A DNA stretch of 64,000 nt, taken from the NCBI RefSeq assembly GCF_002355435.1, contig NZ_AP017313.1:2790001-2854000 (forward strand). The letters run 5' to 3'. The DNA comes from Mucilaginibacter gotjawali (GTDB taxonomy: Bacteria > Bacteroidota > Bacteroidia > Sphingobacteriales > Sphingobacteriaceae). The notes under the pieces are model-generated. The model worked only from the letters and a program-made list of their open reading frames with translations. It had not been told where the DNA came from and did no database searches. Made by a program: the position numbers and the translations under genes. Position 1 is the first letter of the stretch. The number at the start of each line of letters is the position of its first letter. Positions 63,716 through 64,000 of this stretch are shown one piece after another.

Positions 63716-64000
63716 GAAAAGTCTGGGCTGAGGTGGAGGTGTTCATAGTAAATTTTGATTTTTTTAGCATTTTATTAACAAATCCGTTGCGCTATTTCGT
63801 AAAGGCTTAAAATTAAGCCCTTTTTAGAGACCATTTTATGAATTTGGAAATATCGGGAGCCCTGTTTTGGTTGCAGATAACGTATTATATATTATATGTA
63901 ACAGGTTAAATTGTCCAATTAACGCTTTGCGATACAGTAGTTTTGCCGGGTAACAGCATACCCGGATCTGCCAAAGGGGAGCACTATCGGTCACTTGTTT
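63716..64000. other. End of window without a supported gene
   Basis: No open frame of note on either strand. It has some AT-rich words (ATATTATATATTATATG near 63885). A gene may begin beyond the window edge. Confidence 0.5.

Overview
The window reads as chromosome of a Bacteroidota member, most likely Sphingobacteriaceae and close to Mucilaginibacter or Pedobacter. This is inferred from gene families (DUF5686, DUF3667, tandem FtsX-type permeases, a NUDIX-type regulator, sphingolipid genes), from several exact matches to the Bacteroidota -7 promoter box TAnnTTTG, and from dispersed small palindromic repeats. No rRNA, tRNA, phage, transposase or CRISPR array was seen.

Layout. 1-13.5 kb (+): five consecutive large FtsX/MacB-type ABC permeases (the first cut by the window edge), one ATPase and one TolC-like outer-membrane protein. 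13.7-19.9 kb (+): an outer-membrane barrel protein and three secreted glycoside hydrolases (GH9, GH3, GH53). 19.9-24.9 kb (-): electron transfer flavoprotein etfBA, a bifunctional-nuclease-family protein, a frameshifted nucleoside permease and a DUF3667 protein. 25-34 kb: TPR protein, chromate transporter, TonB-receptor-like protein, Gfo/Idh/MocA oxidoreductase, two unknown proteins, and a carboxylesterase divergent from a NUDIX-type regulator with a palindrome between them. 34-42.7 kb (+): two histidine kinases, three receiver proteins, a GNAT, a decayed gene and a LutA-like Fe-S protein; the second kinase carries 20 tandem 21-residue coiled-coil repeats. 42.8-50.2 kb: GyrI-like protein, DEAD-box helicase, a GIY-YIG nuclease between repeats, DUF1456 protein, an unknown secreted protein, a CAP-domain protein and a TPR membrane protein. 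50.4-61.1 kb (-): an inositol-sphingolipid cluster. 61.8-63.7 kb: a barrel protein and an aminotransferase.

Main biology. The genes at 50.4-61.1 kb fit one pathway: serine palmitoyltransferase, a GNAT-like candidate ceramide synthase and an NAD-dependent candidate reductase would make ceramide. myo-inositol-phosphate synthase and a CDP-alcohol phosphatidyltransferase would make phosphatidylinositol phosphate. A four-histidine-box hydroxylase could hydroxylate the acyl chain, and an AUR1/PAP2-like enzyme could transfer inositol phosphate to ceramide. A DUF5686 outer-membrane barrel sits inside the cluster.

Sequence quality. Three genes (barrel protein at 13.7 kb, nucleoside permease at 21-22 kb, TPR protein at 49-50 kb) are broken by four single-base shortages, each inside a homopolymer of 6-9 bases, and each restored by adding one base. 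The shared sign and context suggest systematic homopolymer deletions in the read data rather than decay, although contingency loci or slippage are possible. The remnant at 37.6-37.9 kb looks like genuine decay.
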